The position numbers and the translations under genes are program-made. From Sphingomonadales bacterium (GTDB lineage: Bacteria; Pseudomonadota; Alphaproteobacteria; Sphingomonadales; Sphingomonadaceae), in contig JAIYAA010000394.1 in NCBI GenBank assembly GCA_027489295.1, positions 1 to 5,591 of the forward strand: a DNA stretch of 5,591 bases, read 5' to 3'. The notes under the pieces are model-generated. The model saw only the letters and a program-made list of their open reading frames with translations. It had not been told where the DNA came from and made no database searches. How positions within the stretch are numbered: the first letter of the stretch is position 1; the number at the start of each line of letters is the position of its first letter. This document shows positions 5,116 through 5,591 of this stretch, one piece after another.

Positions 5116-5591
5116 GTGGACGACGCGCCGATCCTGAACGAGGCCGATGCCGGGGCACCCGCCGTCAACGTGGTGGAAGCGGAGCCCAAGTCGCGCCGCC
5201 CGGTGCGCGTCACCGGATCGGTCAGCCGGCGGATGCTGCTGGTCGCCACCGCCTGGATCCTGCTGCTGCTGGTCGGCGGCGGGCTGGCGCTCAACAAGGT
5301 ATTGAGCGACGCGATCACGCGCAATTTCGACGACCAGCTCGATTATCTGGTCTCGTCGATGATCGTCTCGACCGAGCTCGACGGCAATGGTGAAGTCCGC
5401 ATGACCCGCGAACTCGCCGACCAACGCTTCCTGGAGCCGAACTCCGGCGCCTATTGGCAGATCAGCGGCGAGGGGCACGAACCCTTCCCCTCGCGCTCGC
5501 TGTGGGATCGCAAGCTCAAGGTCGATGCGGTCCACAACGACCGCGACGTCCATTTCTACGACAGCAACCAGTTCGCCGACCAGAAGCTGCG
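5116..5591 (+). CDS. Sensor histidine kinase, N-terminal part (PhoQ/FeuQ-like; 3' end outside window)
   Basis: The frame stays open from GTG 5116 to the right edge (158 complete codons). Residues 1-39 are a charged, cytoplasmic-looking lead ending in SVSRR. Residues 40-60 form one transmembrane helix (MLLVATAWILLLLVGGGLALN). Residues 61-158 begin the periplasmic sensor region, with FDDQLDYLVSSMI and an acidic segment, similar to the PhoQ/FeuQ-type sensors of alphaproteobacteria. The kinase core (HAMP, His box, ATPase) lies outside the window, so kinase identity comes from this N-terminal layout and from the gene's place 10 bp behind a response regulator gene. The start is uncertain: AGGT (5110-5113) lies only a few bases before GTG 5116, and further in-frame GTG codons exist at 5170 and 5173 without a ribosome site. 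The PepSY protein two genes upstream is a natural periplasmic partner for this sensor. Confidence 0.85.
   Translation, partial: MDDAPILNEADAGAPAVNVVEAEPKSRRPVRVTGSVSRRMLLVATAWILLLLVGGGLALNKVLSDAITRNFDDQLDYLVSSMIVSTELDGNGEVRMTRELADQRFLEPNSGAYWQISGEGHEPFPSRSLWDRKLKVDAVHNDRDVHFYDSNQFADQKL

Noticed and set aside
4059..5324. Long minus-strand open frame (421 codons) across the PepSY, regulator and kinase genes
   Set aside because: It spans three well-supported sense genes and their gaps, and its translation is low-complexity antisense-type sequence without motifs.
1..5591. CRISPR, tRNA, insertion sequence, phage or defence island
   Set aside because: No regularly spaced repeats, cloverleaf sequence, transposase, integrase or defence-type gene was seen. 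The gene content is housekeeping and signalling.

Overview
The window is dense, GC-rich bacterial DNA with strong G/C bias at third codon positions. Several signs point to an alphaproteobacterium, most likely a sphingomonad (Sphingomonas, Sphingobium or a relative). They are a PEPxxWA-type PEP-CTERM protein, a FeuP-like response regulator behind a small PepSY protein, a DUF815-type ATPase, and a -10-like box placed so close to an ATG that the mRNA would be leaderless. The assignment rests on remembered family features, not on a search.

Layout from left to right. At 1-297 is the C-terminal end of a LOG/TIGR00730-family protein (nucleotide phosphoribohydrolase type). At 347-1156 is a DUF815 P-loop ATPase on the same strand. 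A relatively AT-rich gap of 315 bases (1157-1471) holds a GC hairpin and a perfect 9-bp inverted repeat followed by a T run. At 1472-2089 is a secreted protein with a signal peptide and a C-terminal PEPxxWA sorting signal. A perfect 17-bp-stem hairpin (2102-2145) separates it from the convergent ABC-F ATPase gene uup (3943-2159, minus strand).

A short divergent intergenic region (3944-4061) leads to a plus-strand cluster that runs off the right edge. The cluster is a small exported PepSY-domain protein (4062-4406), an OmpR/PhoP-type response regulator (4437-5105) and the N-terminal part of its sensor kinase (5116 to the end). The gaps are only 30 and 10 bp, so the three are probably co-transcribed. 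They likely form one signalling unit: the kinase senses in the periplasm, the regulator acts on DNA, and the PepSY protein modulates the sensor from the periplasm, as described for FeuN with FeuPQ in Sinorhizobium.

No tRNA, rRNA, CRISPR array, insertion sequence or prophage gene was seen. Most of the window is ordinary core or near-core genome. The items most worth a second look are the PepSY/two-component triad, the inverted repeat upstream of the PEP-CTERM gene, and the orphan PEP-CTERM protein itself. I found no convincing new multi-gene system.
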